Made by a program: the position numbers and the translations under genes. This document shows, piece by piece, positions 1-9,524 of a stretch of DNA of 64,000 nucleotides (the stretch's first letter is position 1; every line of letters starts with the position of its first letter). The notes under the pieces were generated by a model. That model was not told the DNA's origin and ran no database searches. It saw nothing but the letters and a program-made list of their open reading frames with translations. The stretch comes from Gilliamella mensalis (GTDB lineage: Bacteria > Pseudomonadota > Gammaproteobacteria > Enterobacterales > Orbaceae): NCBI RefSeq assembly GCF_900103085.1, contig NZ_FMWR01000008.1, forward strand, positions 62,001 through 126,000. Reading direction: 5' to 3'.

Positions 1-963
1 GCGTTCAGCGGAATGTTTCTCGATAGGATCAGTAAAACAATCAGGATTGGGTACTGTTGCGTCAATGGATGTGACTTGACCCGGATTTGTTCCCCAAGTG
101 ACTTGAGGTGCAATATCTTTACCTTCAAGTGTGACCACGGTATCAAACTGCGCACCGTCATCGGTTTTTAGGGTTTTCCAATAGGCAACAGCTTTTTCAA
201 AATCTTCACCCTTTGGCGAAAATTGACGACCTTTTAAGTACTCAAAAGTCACTTCATCTGGCGCAATAATACCAGCTTTAGCCCCCATCTCGATTGCCAT
301 ATTGCATAATGTCATACGTCCTTCCATTGATAATGACTTAATGGCATCACCACAAAATTCAACCACATGCCCAGTACCACCAGCACTAGTGGTTTTACCA
401 ATAATTGCTAATATAATATCTTTGGCAGTGATTCCTTCAGCTACTTGACCTTTGACCTCGATTTTCATGGTTTTAGCTCGACCTTGTTTTAAGGTTTGAG
501 TAGCTAGTACATGCTCAACTTCAGAGGTGCCAATCCCAAATGCGAGTGCGCCAAATGCGCCATGTGTTGCGGTATGTGAATCACCACACACAATAGTCAT
601 ACCGGGTAAAGTCATACCTTGTTCAGGACCGACCACATGGACAATACCACGTAATGGGCTTTGTAAATCATATAACGAAACACCAAACTCCTTGGCGTTT
701 TTTGCCAGTTCAGTTAATTGAATGCGAGCCATTTCGCTGCAAGCATTTAAATCATTACTTTTGGTTGAAGTATTATGATCCATGGTCGCAAAAGTTTTAT
801 GAGGCTGACGCACCTTACGATTCATTGCACGCAAACCATCAAATGCTTGTGGAGAGGTAACTTCATGCACTAAATGACGATCAATATATAAAATAGGTGT
901 TTCGTTTGGTGCTTCATAAACGACATGTGCATCATATAATTTTTGATACAGTGTTTTTGACAT
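1..963 (-). CDS. leuC: 3-isopropylmalate dehydratase large subunit LeuC (5' part, gene runs off the window)
   Basis: Aconitase-family subunit that, with LeuD, isomerises 2-isopropylmalate to 3-isopropylmalate in leucine synthesis. The first 321 codons are present and the frame is open to base 1, so the 3' third lies outside. The start reads [15 protein letters not shown], followed by [26 protein letters not shown] and [20 protein letters not shown], all typical of LeuC. The first Fe-S cysteine region is at the edge or beyond. It follows leuB by 86 bp on the same strand, as the third gene of leuABC. leuD would be expected just upstream of base 1. Identification is very secure; completeness cannot be judged. 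Confidence 0.96.
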   Translation of the reverse strand, partial: MSKTLYQKLYDAHVVYEAPNETPILYIDRHLVHEVTSPQAFDGLRAMNRKVRQPHKTFATMDHNTSTKSNDLNACSEMARIQLTELAKNAKEFGVSLYDLQSPLRGIVHVVGPEQGMTLPGMTIVCGDSHTATHGAFGALAFGIGTSEVEHVLATQTLKQGRAKTMKIEVKGQVAEGITAKDIILAIIGKTTSAGGTGHVVEFCGDAIKSLSMEGRMTLCNMAIEMGAKAGIIAPDEVTFEYLKGRQFSPKGEDFEKAVAYWKTLKTDDGAQFDTVVTLEGKDIAPQVTWGTNPGQVTSIDATVPNPDCFTDPIEKHSAER

Positions 964-1049
964 TGCATATTCCTTATTATTTTTACAACAAGTACTAATG
1001 ACTTGGTTTATCGCATTATTTTATTTACGGTTATAATCAAACCATGCGG

Positions 1050-2132
<1,083 letters not shown>

Positions 2133-2197
2133 TTATTCCTTTATAATCTCATTTAATCTTCTTATTTTGCTGTTAAACGAGCAAAACAAATAATTTT

Positions 2198-3745
2198 TTA
2201 ATCTTGGTGTAATTTTTGTTTTTCTTGGGCAACTTGATTTGCTCTATACACATTATTTAATACATTAATTAAAGCTAACGCCGATGAGTGAACAATATCG
2301 GTTGCAAGCCCAACACCATGGAACTTACGCCCCTTATATTCGGCAACAATATCCACTTGCCCTAACGCGTTTTCACCTTGTCCTTTAGAAGCTAATTGGT
2401 ATTTGACAATCGAAATCGGTTCGCCAGTAATCCGATTTATGGCTTGGTAAACCGCATCGACCGGACCATTACCTGTTGCTGCATCGGAATACTTTTTATC
2501 GCCAATTAATAAACTGACTGAAGCAGTTGAAACCACTGTTGAACCTGACTGAACATTAAAATAATCCAAAACATAATGTTCTTTTTCGTCTTTCAATTGG
2601 TTGATGAAGATTAATGCTTCTAAATCATAATCAAACACTTGACCTTTTTTATCAGCTAGTTCTAAAAAAGCCTCATAGACTTGATCTAAGTTATAATCTT
2701 TATCGTGATACCCTAGCTCTTCTAAACGATGTTTTACCGCGGCGCGCCCAGAGCGAGAGGTTAAGTTTAATTGAATCTGATTTAAGCCGATTGATTCTGG
2801 GGTCATAATCTCGTAAGTTTCACGATTTTTTAAAACCCCATCTTGATGAATTCCTGACGAGTGAGCAAAAGCATTACTACCAATAATTGCTTTATTGCCC
2901 GGAATTGGCATGTTAGTAATTTGGCTGACAATTTGGCTGGTACGATAAATCTCTTGATGATTGATATTGGTATGAACATTTAAAATATTTTGGCGAACTT
3001 TGATTGCCATAATCACTTCTTCAAGAGCGGTATTACCTGCACGTTCGCCTAAACCATTCATCGCCCCTTCAATTTGCCGAGCGCCTTCTTGAACCGCGCT
3101 AATCGAGTTAGCCACCGACATACCCAAGTCATCATGGCAATGCACAGAGATAACCGCTTGATCAATGTTCGGGACACGTTCAAATAAGGTATGAATAATG
3201 CCACCAAATTGATAAGGGACAGTATAACCGACAGTATCCGGAATATTGATCGTTTTTGCCCCGGCTTTAATTGCTGCTTCAACGATCCGACATAAGTTAT
3301 CAATTGGGGTACGACCTGCATCTTCACAAGAAAACTCCACATCATTAGTATAATTACGTGCACGTTTGATACAGTGCACAGCCCGTTCAATGACATCATC
3401 AAATGTCATTTTTAATTTATCTTTAACATGTAAGGTTGATGTTGCCATAAAAGTATGAATTCGAAATTGATCGGCAACTTTTAATGCCTCGGCTGCAACA
3501 TCAATATCTTTATCAACACAACGAGATAAGGCACAAACACGGCTATCTTTAATTGTTTTTGCAATCGTTTGTACCGATTCAAAATCACCGGGTGATGATA
3601 CAGGAAAGCCAACTTCCATCACATCGACTCGCATTCGCTCAAGTGCAAGCGCTATTTGTAACTTTTCTTTAACACTTAAACTTGCTTGCAATGCCTGTTC
3701 GCCATCACGTAACGTTGTATCAAAAATAATAACTTGATCACTCAT
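2198..3745 (-). CDS. leuA: 2-isopropylmalate synthase LeuA
   Basis: Condenses acetyl-CoA with 2-oxoisovalerate, the committed step of leucine synthesis. The protein has 515 residues, close to the enterobacterial form (about 523). The N-terminal HMGL-like barrel has [10 protein letters not shown] at residues 8-17, the metal ligands in [11 protein letters not shown] and the glycine-rich [14 protein letters not shown]. The C-terminal part (from about residue 390) corresponds to the leucine-binding regulatory domain with [15 protein letters not shown]. It is the first structural gene of leuABC. The 5' region carries a leader peptide and terminator (3801-3944), so expression is probably set by leucyl-tRNA supply in addition to enzyme feedback. 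Confidence 0.97.
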   Translation of the reverse strand: MSDQVIIFDTTLRDGEQALQASLSVKEKLQIALALERMRVDVMEVGFPVSSPGDFESVQTIAKTIKDSRVCALSRCVDKDIDVAAEALKVADQFRIHTFMATSTLHVKDKLKMTFDDVIERAVHCIKRARNYTNDVEFSCEDAGRTPIDNLCRIVEAAIKAGAKTINIPDTVGYTVPYQFGGIIHTLFERVPNIDQAVISVHCHDDLGMSVANSISAVQEGARQIEGAMNGLGERAGNTALEEVIMAIKVRQNILNVHTNINHQEIYRTSQIVSQITNMPIPGNKAIIGSNAFAHSSGIHQDGVLKNRETYEIMTPESIGLNQIQLNLTSRSGRAAVKHRLEELGYHDKDYNLDQVYEAFLELADKKGQVFDYDLEALIFINQLKDEKEHYVLDYFNVQSGSTVVSTASVSLLIGDKKYSDAATGNGPVDAVYQAINRITGEPISIVKYQLASKGQGENALGQVDIVAEYKGRKFHGVGLATDIVHSSALALINVLNNVYRANQVAQEKQKLHQD

Positions 3746-3800
3746 TGTTTTTCCTTTTTATATATTTTAGCGCTATCACGGTATTTCAAGTTAAGAAAAC

Positions 3801-3826
3801 AAAAAACCCGCACTTTAGCGCGGGTT
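3801..3826 (-). terminator. leu attenuator terminator
   Basis: Read on the minus strand, a 7-bp GC-rich stem (AACCCGC with GCGGGTT, 3805-3811 and 3820-3826) with an 8-nt loop is followed by a T run opposite 3801-3806. It stands about 55 bp before the leuA start and after the short leader ORF, so it can stop transcription before leuA. The position is what an attenuator requires. Confidence 0.8.
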
Positions 3827-3897
3827 CTTGTAATTTGTTGAGTTATTTATTTAACTATTTCTCTTATTACTCCACACACAAGCTATCCGCGCAAGTT
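3812..3897 (-). promoter_or_regulatory. leu attenuator: antiterminator pairing segments
   Basis: On the minus strand the segment ACTTGCGCGG (3887-3896), inside the leader ORF just after its Leu codons, is complementary to CCGCGC-TA-AAGT (3812-3823), which is the 5' arm and loop of the terminator, with two bases bulged. A ribosome stalled on the CTC codons (3903-3917) would leave the first segment free to pair and would prevent the terminator. A ribosome that finishes the leader would cover it and allow termination. The pairing is seen directly in the sequence; the mechanism is inferred from the known trp/leu/his attenuators. Confidence 0.7.
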
Positions 3898-3944
3898 GAT
3901 GCGAGGAGGAGGCTGAGGTCGAATGATAAATAGTTAACAAACAT
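3867..3944 (-). CDS. leuL: leu operon leader peptide
   Basis: A 25-codon ORF upstream of leuA encoding MFVNYLSFDLSLLLASTCAD and five more residues. It contains six leucines, four of them CTC codons in the cluster CTC-AGC-CTC-CTC-CTC (3903-3917). CTC looks uncommon in this AT-rich window, where TTA and TTG dominate, as expected for a starvation sensor. A weak AGAG ribosome site lies about 6 bp before the ATG. The ORF ends some 40 bp before the attenuator stem. Too short for ordinary gene calling; the assignment rests on position, Leu content and the overlapping antiterminator segment. Confidence 0.78.
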   Translation of the reverse strand: MFVNYLSFDLSLLLASTCADSLCVE

Positions 3945-4133
3945 AAAAATCTCTATTTTGATTGTAATTAATATAGACTAATATTGTTGATATTTTTATC
4001 AGATGTTATTGGTGGTGTCAATGATTATTTTCTATCAATCTTAATATAATTCTGCTTTTATTAAAATAAAGTAAAAAATACATAAACTAATAAGCATTAC
4101 TTTACTATTTAACAAATCGATTAAAATGATAAG

Positions 4134-4161
4134 TTGAGATATAACGTAACCGAATTATAAT
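4134..4161 (+). promoter_or_regulatory. probable sigma-70 promoter of nfsB
   Basis: TTGAGA (4134-4139), a 16-bp spacer and a perfect TATAAT (4156-4161). The predicted start is near 4168, 25 bp before the nfsB ATG. Confidence 0.6.
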
Positions 4162-4192
4162 AATCTAAAACATAACTGATGAGGGCACAACA

Positions 4193-4837
4193 ATGAATAT
4201 CGTTGATATTTCTGAAAAACGCTATACCACCAAACATTATGATCCAACCAAAAAAATCCCAGCCGATCAGATTGAACAATTATTGACTGTTTTAAAAAAC
4301 AGTCCATCATCGGTTAATTCACAGCCATGGCATTTTTATGTTATTGATAGTGATGCGTCAAAAAATAAAATTTTACCCGCTATACTTGAATTTAATCAAC
4401 CAAGAGTGACTGGCGCTTCGCACACTATTGTCTTTTGTATTAAAACGCCAATAGATGAAGCTCATTTAGTCAACTTGCTTAATCAAGAAGAGAAAGACGG
4501 TCGATACCCTTCAGCCGATCTTAAACAAGCACAAGATCAAGGTCGTCGGCACTTTGTAAAACTCAATAGCACAACCATTGAATCGCAACAATATTGGGAA
4601 AGTAAACAAGCTTATCTTGCATTGGGGCAACTGCTTTTTGCAGCAGCGGCAATAGGTATTGATTCAACGGCTATTGAAGGATATGACGCCCAAAAAATGG
4701 ACGAGATTTTAGAGCTCAAAAGCAAAGGGCTTAAAAGTGTTATTGTAGCCACATTAGGCTATCGAGCCGAAAATGACGGCAACGCTCACCGACCAAAATC
4801 ACGCTTACCGAAAGAGCAACTTTTTACGTTTTTATAA
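4193..4837 (+). CDS. nfsB: NfsB-like oxygen-insensitive NAD(P)H nitroreductase
   Basis: FMN-dependent reductase of nitroaromatics and quinones, cytosolic. The length of 214 residues matches NfsB (217). The N-terminus MNIVDISEKRYTTKHYDPTK and the FMN-phosphate site SPSSVNSQPWHFYV (residues 38-51) are hallmarks of the family, and the C-terminus has VATLGYRAENDGN followed by KSRLP, as in NfsB. A good promoter lies 30 bp upstream, and a GAGGG-type ribosome site precedes the ATG. It stands alone between the leu leader and a degraded region. The physiological substrate cannot be told from sequence. A dihydropteridine reductase-type relative is the main alternative name. Confidence 0.88.
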   Translation: MNIVDISEKRYTTKHYDPTKKIPADQIEQLLTVLKNSPSSVNSQPWHFYVIDSDASKNKILPAILEFNQPRVTGASHTIVFCIKTPIDEAHLVNLLNQEEKDGRYPSADLKQAQDQGRRHFVKLNSTTIESQQYWESKQAYLALGQLLFAAAAIGIDSTAIEGYDAQKMDEILELKSKGLKSVIVATLGYRAENDGNAHRPKSRLPKEQLFTFL

Positions 4838-4858
4838 ACAAAAATAACGTTTCCAAAT

Positions 4859-4884
4859 TATCCCACCTAGTAAAAGGTGGGATA
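4859..4884. terminator. hairpin after nfsB
   Basis: TATCCCACCT and AGGTGGGATA form a perfect 10-bp stem with a 6-nt loop, 21 bp after the nfsB stop. There is no clean T tract on either strand, so it may be a weak or factor-assisted terminator. Confidence 0.5.
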
Positions 4885-4902
4885 CCTTAAAATGGCTTTA
4901 CA

Positions 4903-5190
4903 TCATTTTTGATAATAATTTTGATATTGCTTGAGTTTATCTTCTAGTACTTGTTGTTGTTCTGGAGTAAAGTCTTCGTTAAAACAGAGATAACAAGCAT
5001 ATTTTTGAATATAGAACAAGAATATAGAACAAATAGCCTTTGTTGAATTTTTCAATTTTATAAAATTGAAAATATCTAAAGAACCAAGATATGCATAGTA
5101 AATCTAATTTAAGGTATTGTTGATTATATATGCACATGGGGTGAATTTGAACGGTTTTATATAAATCTACCGTTAACACCATTTAACCAA
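4903..5190 (-). pseudogene. probable remnant of a decayed gene
   Basis: On the minus strand the last 75 bases before a TGA at 4903-4905 read NEDFTPEQQQVLEDKLKQYQ and then NYYQK, a hydrophilic helical tail that looks like genuine coding sequence. Upstream of it, protein-like fragments such as KPFKFTPCAYI and YYAYLGSLDIFNFIK occur, but stops and frame changes interrupt them and no start with a ribosome site is seen. I cannot name the parent gene. The rest of the interval from 4838 to 5309 is AT-rich and holds only the hairpin at 4859 and a promoter for ettA. The call rests on the quality of the C-terminal stretch alone. Confidence 0.35.
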
Positions 5191-5216
5191 ATTACTCACA
5201 TTATTACAAATAACCC

Positions 5217-5244
5217 TAGACCCAATCTCCAGAATCGCTACAAT
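5217..5244 (+). promoter_or_regulatory. possible promoter of ettA
   Basis: TAGACC (5217-5222), a 16-bp spacer and TACAAT (5239-5244), about 65 bp before the ettA ATG. The -10 is good and the -35 is modest. Confidence 0.35.
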
Positions 5245-5309
5245 ATACGCCATTAGTCATATAGCAAATGCCTTTTGCTATTTTTAACCCAATAAACGGA
5301 TGATGTTTT

Positions 5310-6977
5310 ATGGCGCAATATGTTTATACCATGAACCGCGTTGGGAAGATTGTTCCTCCTAAACGCTATATTTTAAAAGATATCTCTTTAAGCTTCTTTC
5401 CGGGTGCAAAAATTGGTGTGCTTGGTTTAAATGGGGCGGGTAAATCCACTTTACTGCGAATTATGGCAGGGGTTGATACCGAAATTGAAGGTGAAGCACG
5501 CCCACAGCCAGGCATTAAAATTGGTTATTTACCACAAGAGCCGAAATTAGATCCTAAACAAACCGTACGCGAAGCCGTTGAACAAGCGGTTGGTGATGCT
5601 AAACAAGCATTGGCTCGATTAGATGAAGTATATGCCGCTTATGCTGATCCTGATGCCGATTTTGACAAATTAGCCAAAGAACAAGCTGAACTCGAAGCCA
5701 TTATTCAAGCACAAGATGCGCATAATTTAGATAACCAATTAGAACGGGCAGCCGATGCACTGCGTTTACCTGATTGGGATGCGAAAATTAAAAACTTATC
5801 CGGTGGTGAACGCCGTCGTGTGGCTATTTGTCAGTTATTGCTGGAAAAACCTGATATGTTATTAATTGACGAACCAACCAACCACTTAGATGCCGAATCG
5901 GTTGCATGGTTAGAACGATTTTTACATGACTACGAAGGTACCGTTGTTGCGGTAACCCACGATCGCTACTTTTTAGATAACGTAGCTGGTTGGATTTTAG
6001 AACTTGACCGTGGTGAAGGCATTCCTTGGGAAGGGAACTACTCATCTTGGCTTGAACAAAAAGATCAGCGTTTAGCGCAAGAAGCTTCGACCGAATCAGC
6101 ACGTCGTAAATCGATCGAAAAAGAACTCGAGTGGGTACGGCAAAATCCAAAAGGGCGCCAAGCAAAAAGCAAAGCCCGTTTAGCCCGTTTTGAAGAACTA
6201 AACAGCAACGATTATCAAAAACGTAACGAAACTAACGAACTATTTATTCCACCTGGGCAACGTTTGGGTGATAAAGTGATTGAGGTCAATAACCTAACTA
6301 AATCGTATGGCGATCGCGTGTTGATTGATAACCTCTCTTTTAGCATTCCCAAAGGGGCAATTGTTGGCATTATTGGTCCAAATGGGGCTGGTAAATCAAC
6401 GCTATTTAGAATGCTGTCGGGCAAAGAGCAACCCGATTCAGGTACCATTACTTTAGGTGAAACAGTGCAGTTAGCCTCGGTTGATCAGTTCCGCGATAAC
6501 ATGGATGATAAAAAAACCGTTTGGGATGAGATCTCAAATGGTCAAGATATTATGCGTATCGGCAATTTTGAAATTCCAAGCCGTGCTTATGTTGGTCGTT
6601 TTAACTTTAAAGGTGTTGATCAGCAAAAACGTGTAGGTGAACTTTCAGGTGGTGAACGTGGACGCGTGCATTTAGCCAAATTATTGCAAGTAGGCGGTAA
6701 TGTTCTGTTACTTGACGAACCGACCAATGACTTAGATGTCGAAACGTTACGTGCGCTGGAAAATGCATTATTAGAATTTCCGGGTTGTGCCTTAGTGATT
6801 TCGCATGACCGTTGGTTCTTAGATCGCATTGCCACCCATATTTTGGATTATCAAGATGAAGGTCATGTTGAATTTTTTGAAGGTAACTTTACCGAGTACG
6901 AAGAGTGGAAAAAACGCACACTAGGTGCTGAAGCATTAGAGCCAAAACGCGCTAAATATAAACGAATCACCAAATAG
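5310..6977 (+). CDS. ettA: energy-dependent translational throttle protein EttA
   Basis: ABC-F ATPase that binds the ribosomal E site and gates entry into elongation according to the ADP/ATP ratio. Its 555 residues equal the Escherichia coli protein. Two ABC domains are present: Walker A GLNGAGKST near residue 42 with signature LSGGERRR and Walker B MLLIDEPTNHLD, and GPNGAGKST near residue 356 with LSGGERGR and VLLLDEPTNDLD. The P-site tRNA interaction linker lies between them (about 240-325, rich in K, R and E). The start MAQYVYTMNRVGKIVPPKR is the family N-terminus. It has no membrane segment. It is monocistronic, followed by a strong terminator. Confidence 0.96.
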   Translation: MAQYVYTMNRVGKIVPPKRYILKDISLSFFPGAKIGVLGLNGAGKSTLLRIMAGVDTEIEGEARPQPGIKIGYLPQEPKLDPKQTVREAVEQAVGDAKQALARLDEVYAAYADPDADFDKLAKEQAELEAIIQAQDAHNLDNQLERAADALRLPDWDAKIKNLSGGERRRVAICQLLLEKPDMLLIDEPTNHLDAESVAWLERFLHDYEGTVVAVTHDRYFLDNVAGWILELDRGEGIPWEGNYSSWLEQKDQRLAQEASTESARRKSIEKELEWVRQNPKGRQAKSKARLARFEELNSNDYQKRNETNELFIPPGQRLGDKVIEVNNLTKSYGDRVLIDNLSFSIPKGAIVGIIGPNGAGKSTLFRMLSGKEQPDSGTITLGETVQLASVDQFRDNMDDKKTVWDEISNGQDIMRIGNFEIPSRAYVGRFNFKGVDQQKRVGELSGGERGRVHLAKLLQVGGNVLLLDEPTNDLDVETLRALENALLEFPGCALVISHDRWFLDRIATHILDYQDEGHVEFFEGNFTEYEEWKKRTLGAEALEPKRAKYKRITK

Positions 6978-6997
6978 ATTTAACCTGAACCTGCATC

Positions 6998-7037
6998 CCA
7001 TTCCGCTGAAATGATGCCAGCGGAATGGTTTATTTTC
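6998..7037 (+). terminator. rho-independent terminator of ettA
   Basis: Perfect 11-bp stem CCATTCCGCTG/CAGCGGAATGG (6998-7008, 7018-7028) with a 9-nt loop, then TTTATTTTC. It sits between convergent ettA and ybjD. Confidence 0.85.
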
Positions 7038-7076
7038 TTGATATCAATCTTAAACTATTTTTTATACGGTAGTGAC

Positions 7077-8705
7077 TTAAACTAGCGCCTTAGATACTTT
7101 AATAATTTTGGCAAAGGTATCGGTTAGCAAACGCGGTATGGCGTTTATACCACGTGATTTTGCATCATCACAAATGGCAATCGCAAGATCAGGTTTTGAA
7201 CTTTTATGAATCGCTTTTTGAATAATTTGATGTACAGGCAGATCAATATGCTGTGTTGTATTATAAGCGGCAAGTTTATAAACATGACTAAAACCATGTT
7301 TAAATAAAAAGTTTTCAATATCTCGGGCTGGTAAAACGGTTAGGTAATCATTGGGGTTTTTATCGTCGCCACATAGCGATTTTATGGTATCGGCATATTT
7401 TTTACCAGCCATATCTCCATCGGTTATCACATACCAATGAATGCCCATTTTATTAGCATATTTAATCAACGGTTTTAAACCACATTGCGCAAATTCAATC
7501 AACTGAACGCCTTCAGAACTTAAATGATAACCACTCTGTTCAGCCAATTCACGCAGTAGCCAAACTTCGGTTTCGCCCTCGACTAATAACCAACATCGAG
7601 CAAATAAGGCATTTGATCGCCGGTAAAGAATGTGGAAGGCAATACGGCGGCTATCACTGATGCTTAGTGAATGGGGTTGGATGTATTTGACGATAATATG
7701 ATCAGGCTGGCGAATTAAGCGGTAAAGGCTTTCTAATGGAAATAATGAAACCAGATCACTTGAGTTCGAGGTAATAATTTTTTGAGTAGGAAAGTTTTTA
7801 AGTAAACGAAATGCGACAGATAAAATGATAGGATGAAGTGAACTTTCAGGCTCTTCTAAAATTAAAATCGGCATGGCGCTTGGTGAAAGTGAATAATTCC
7901 CTTTTGCTTCAATAATAGATCCGAAAATACCTAAAAATACAGTTCGTAAATAATCATTATCAAGATTATCTAATATGTCATTAATTTGTTCTAAAACCGT
8001 CCAATCTTCAGTTCTTGGCGTACTTGTTGTATTTTTTTGTTTGTAATGATAACGGTGTGCTTGATCGATAAAGTAATATGCTAATAATGAGCGTGCGGCT
8101 TGTAGACCTCGAGCTAATTCCTCTTGGGTTAATTCGGCTGAATGGGTTTTTAGTTGGTTAGAAAGCTGTTCAATATAGTTTTCTGAAAACGGTTCGTTAG
8201 TTACAGGTAATTGCGTAGGGTTAATCGCATTTTTAAGTATCATCACTGGGTTTAGACTGATTAAAATGGCAATTAATAAGTTTTCATTTTTAATATTAAC
8301 AGGTTTGCCCTGTTCATTGAGCAATTTATGTTGCGTTATAATTTGATTATTTTGTTTATTGGCAGACATTTGATAAGTAATACGAGGCAGATTATCTTGC
8401 TCTGATAGATACGCAACAGAACGTAATGGTTGATAATCTTCATGATCTAATTCATGCAAATGCGATTGGCAATAAGTGGCTTTAATGATGATATTATCAC
8501 CATAATGTTGATATTGATCATGGTAAAAATCGGAATCAACAAATTGATAAAACTTATTATCGAGCGATAACAGTTGCAACGCACTAATTAAACTCGATCG
8601 CCCCCAACGATTTTCCCCCATGAGTACACTAGAGCCCGTATTTAATTTTAAAGATAGCTGACTGATACCCTTAAATCCTGAAATATCAATTTGTTCAATA
8701 AACAT
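7077..8705 (-). CDS. ybjD: YbjD-like OLD-family ATPase/TOPRIM protein, with altered Walker A
   Basis: 542-residue protein matching enterobacterial YbjD over its whole length. The N-terminal SMC-like ATPase starts MFIEQIDISGFKGISQLSL. The C-terminal TOPRIM nuclease domain has VEGETE (about 375-380) and the acidic pair in TDGDMAGKK (about 429-431), with the family block SSKPDLAI near the end. The Walker A loop reads GENRWGRSS (residues 30-38): the conserved lysine is arginine (codon CGA on the minus strand), where YbjD normally has GENAWGKSS. ATP hydrolysis may therefore be impaired or unusual. An AAGGA ribosome site precedes the ATG. The gene follows waaP by 15 bp, so it is likely co-transcribed with the LPS genes. 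The cellular role of YbjD is not established. Confidence 0.88.
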   Translation of the reverse strand: MFIEQIDISGFKGISQLSLKLNTGSSVLMGENRWGRSSLISALQLLSLDNKFYQFVDSDFYHDQYQHYGDNIIIKATYCQSHLHELDHEDYQPLRSVAYLSEQDNLPRITYQMSANKQNNQIITQHKLLNEQGKPVNIKNENLLIAILISLNPVMILKNAINPTQLPVTNEPFSENYIEQLSNQLKTHSAELTQEELARGLQAARSLLAYYFIDQAHRYHYKQKNTTSTPRTEDWTVLEQINDILDNLDNDYLRTVFLGIFGSIIEAKGNYSLSPSAMPILILEEPESSLHPIILSVAFRLLKNFPTQKIITSNSSDLVSLFPLESLYRLIRQPDHIIVKYIQPHSLSISDSRRIAFHILYRRSNALFARCWLLVEGETEVWLLRELAEQSGYHLSSEGVQLIEFAQCGLKPLIKYANKMGIHWYVITDGDMAGKKYADTIKSLCGDDKNPNDYLTVLPARDIENFLFKHGFSHVYKLAAYNTTQHIDLPVHQIIQKAIHKSSKPDLAIAICDDAKSRGINAIPRLLTDTFAKIIKVSKALV

Positions 8706-8720
8706 AATGTATCCTTATTG

Positions 8721-9524
8721 CTAAAGGTGATACTTTTCGGTCCGTTTACGAATTCGTTCTGCTTTTTTATGGGTACTATTAATTAATTTCGATTCATCAT
8801 GCAAAATGGTTTTCAAAGGCTTATTAAAATAGACTTTTAAAAATAGCCAAATATCACGATCAGTTAAGCCAATTGTCGTGGATGAAAAATAAAGTCCAAT
8901 TAAATCTTTATCTCGCCAGCGGGTAGGCACTTTATTGCGAGTTTGCGCTCGGTGTAAATCGATAACCGATAATTTGATTTGTTGCTGATTTTCAAATAAC
9001 GGTAAATCCAGCAAAAAATGACACAAATAACAATCACGATGATTAACGCCAGCGGCGTGCATTTGGGCGACCATTTTTGCCAAATAAATAACTAAAGAAC
9101 GCTTTATATGAAAGCTAGGTGGGTTAGTTAACCATGATTTAGTAAAATCTTCTAAACTCACGGTCGGATTAAGATCCCTTGTCACGATAAACGAATGACG
9201 GGTCAGTGGATTGAATCCCTTACGACCAAATGCGCGCCCATCCATGGTATTTACGCCAGCTTGCTCTAAGCGATGAATGGCATTCCACTCTTGTTTAGCA
9301 TCTAAAACAGGTAAACGCAATGAAATTAGATTTTTAACAATCTCTTTAACTGTTGTGCCACGATGAATTTTAATAAAGTAAGATTGCCCAGCGAGCTCAA
9401 AATTCAACGTTTTGCGTTGTTTTACAGCACGATAGACTTTACCCGAGATTAACTCAACCTCAGCAAATGGATCTTTGTCTGTCCATAACTGATCAAAAGG
9501 TGATTTTAACTTAATTTCATTCAT
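8721..9524 (-). CDS. waaP: LPS core heptose(I) kinase WaaP
   Basis: Phosphorylates the first heptose of the LPS inner core at the cytoplasmic face of the inner membrane, which stabilises the outer membrane. It shows the protein-kinase-like pattern of the family: the lysine-bearing SYFIKIHRGTTVKEIVKNL, the catalytic HRDCYLCHFLL, and the metal-binding VIDLHRAQ. The length of about 267 residues matches WaaP (265). An in-frame GTG at 9533 is possible, but the ATG at 9524 gives the usual N-terminus (MNEIKLKSPFDQLW). The start overlaps the end of waaG by 8 bp, indicating translational coupling. waaQ is not adjacent. Confidence 0.94.
   Translation of the reverse strand: MNEIKLKSPFDQLWTDKDPFAEVELISGKVYRAVKQRKTLNFELAGQSYFIKIHRGTTVKEIVKNLISLRLPVLDAKQEWNAIHRLEQAGVNTMDGRAFGRKGFNPLTRHSFIVTRDLNPTVSLEDFTKSWLTNPPSFHIKRSLVIYLAKMVAQMHAAGVNHRDCYLCHFLLDLPLFENQQQIKLSVIDLHRAQTRNKVPTRWRDKDLIGLYFSSTTIGLTDRDIWLFLKVYFNKPLKTILHDESKLINSTHKKAERIRKRTEKYHL

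Noticed and set aside
4979-5182. 67-codon minus-strand ORF rich in Y, F, L and I
   Set aside because: The better coding-like C-terminal stretch lies in another frame; no ribosome site. Treated as part of a decayed region.
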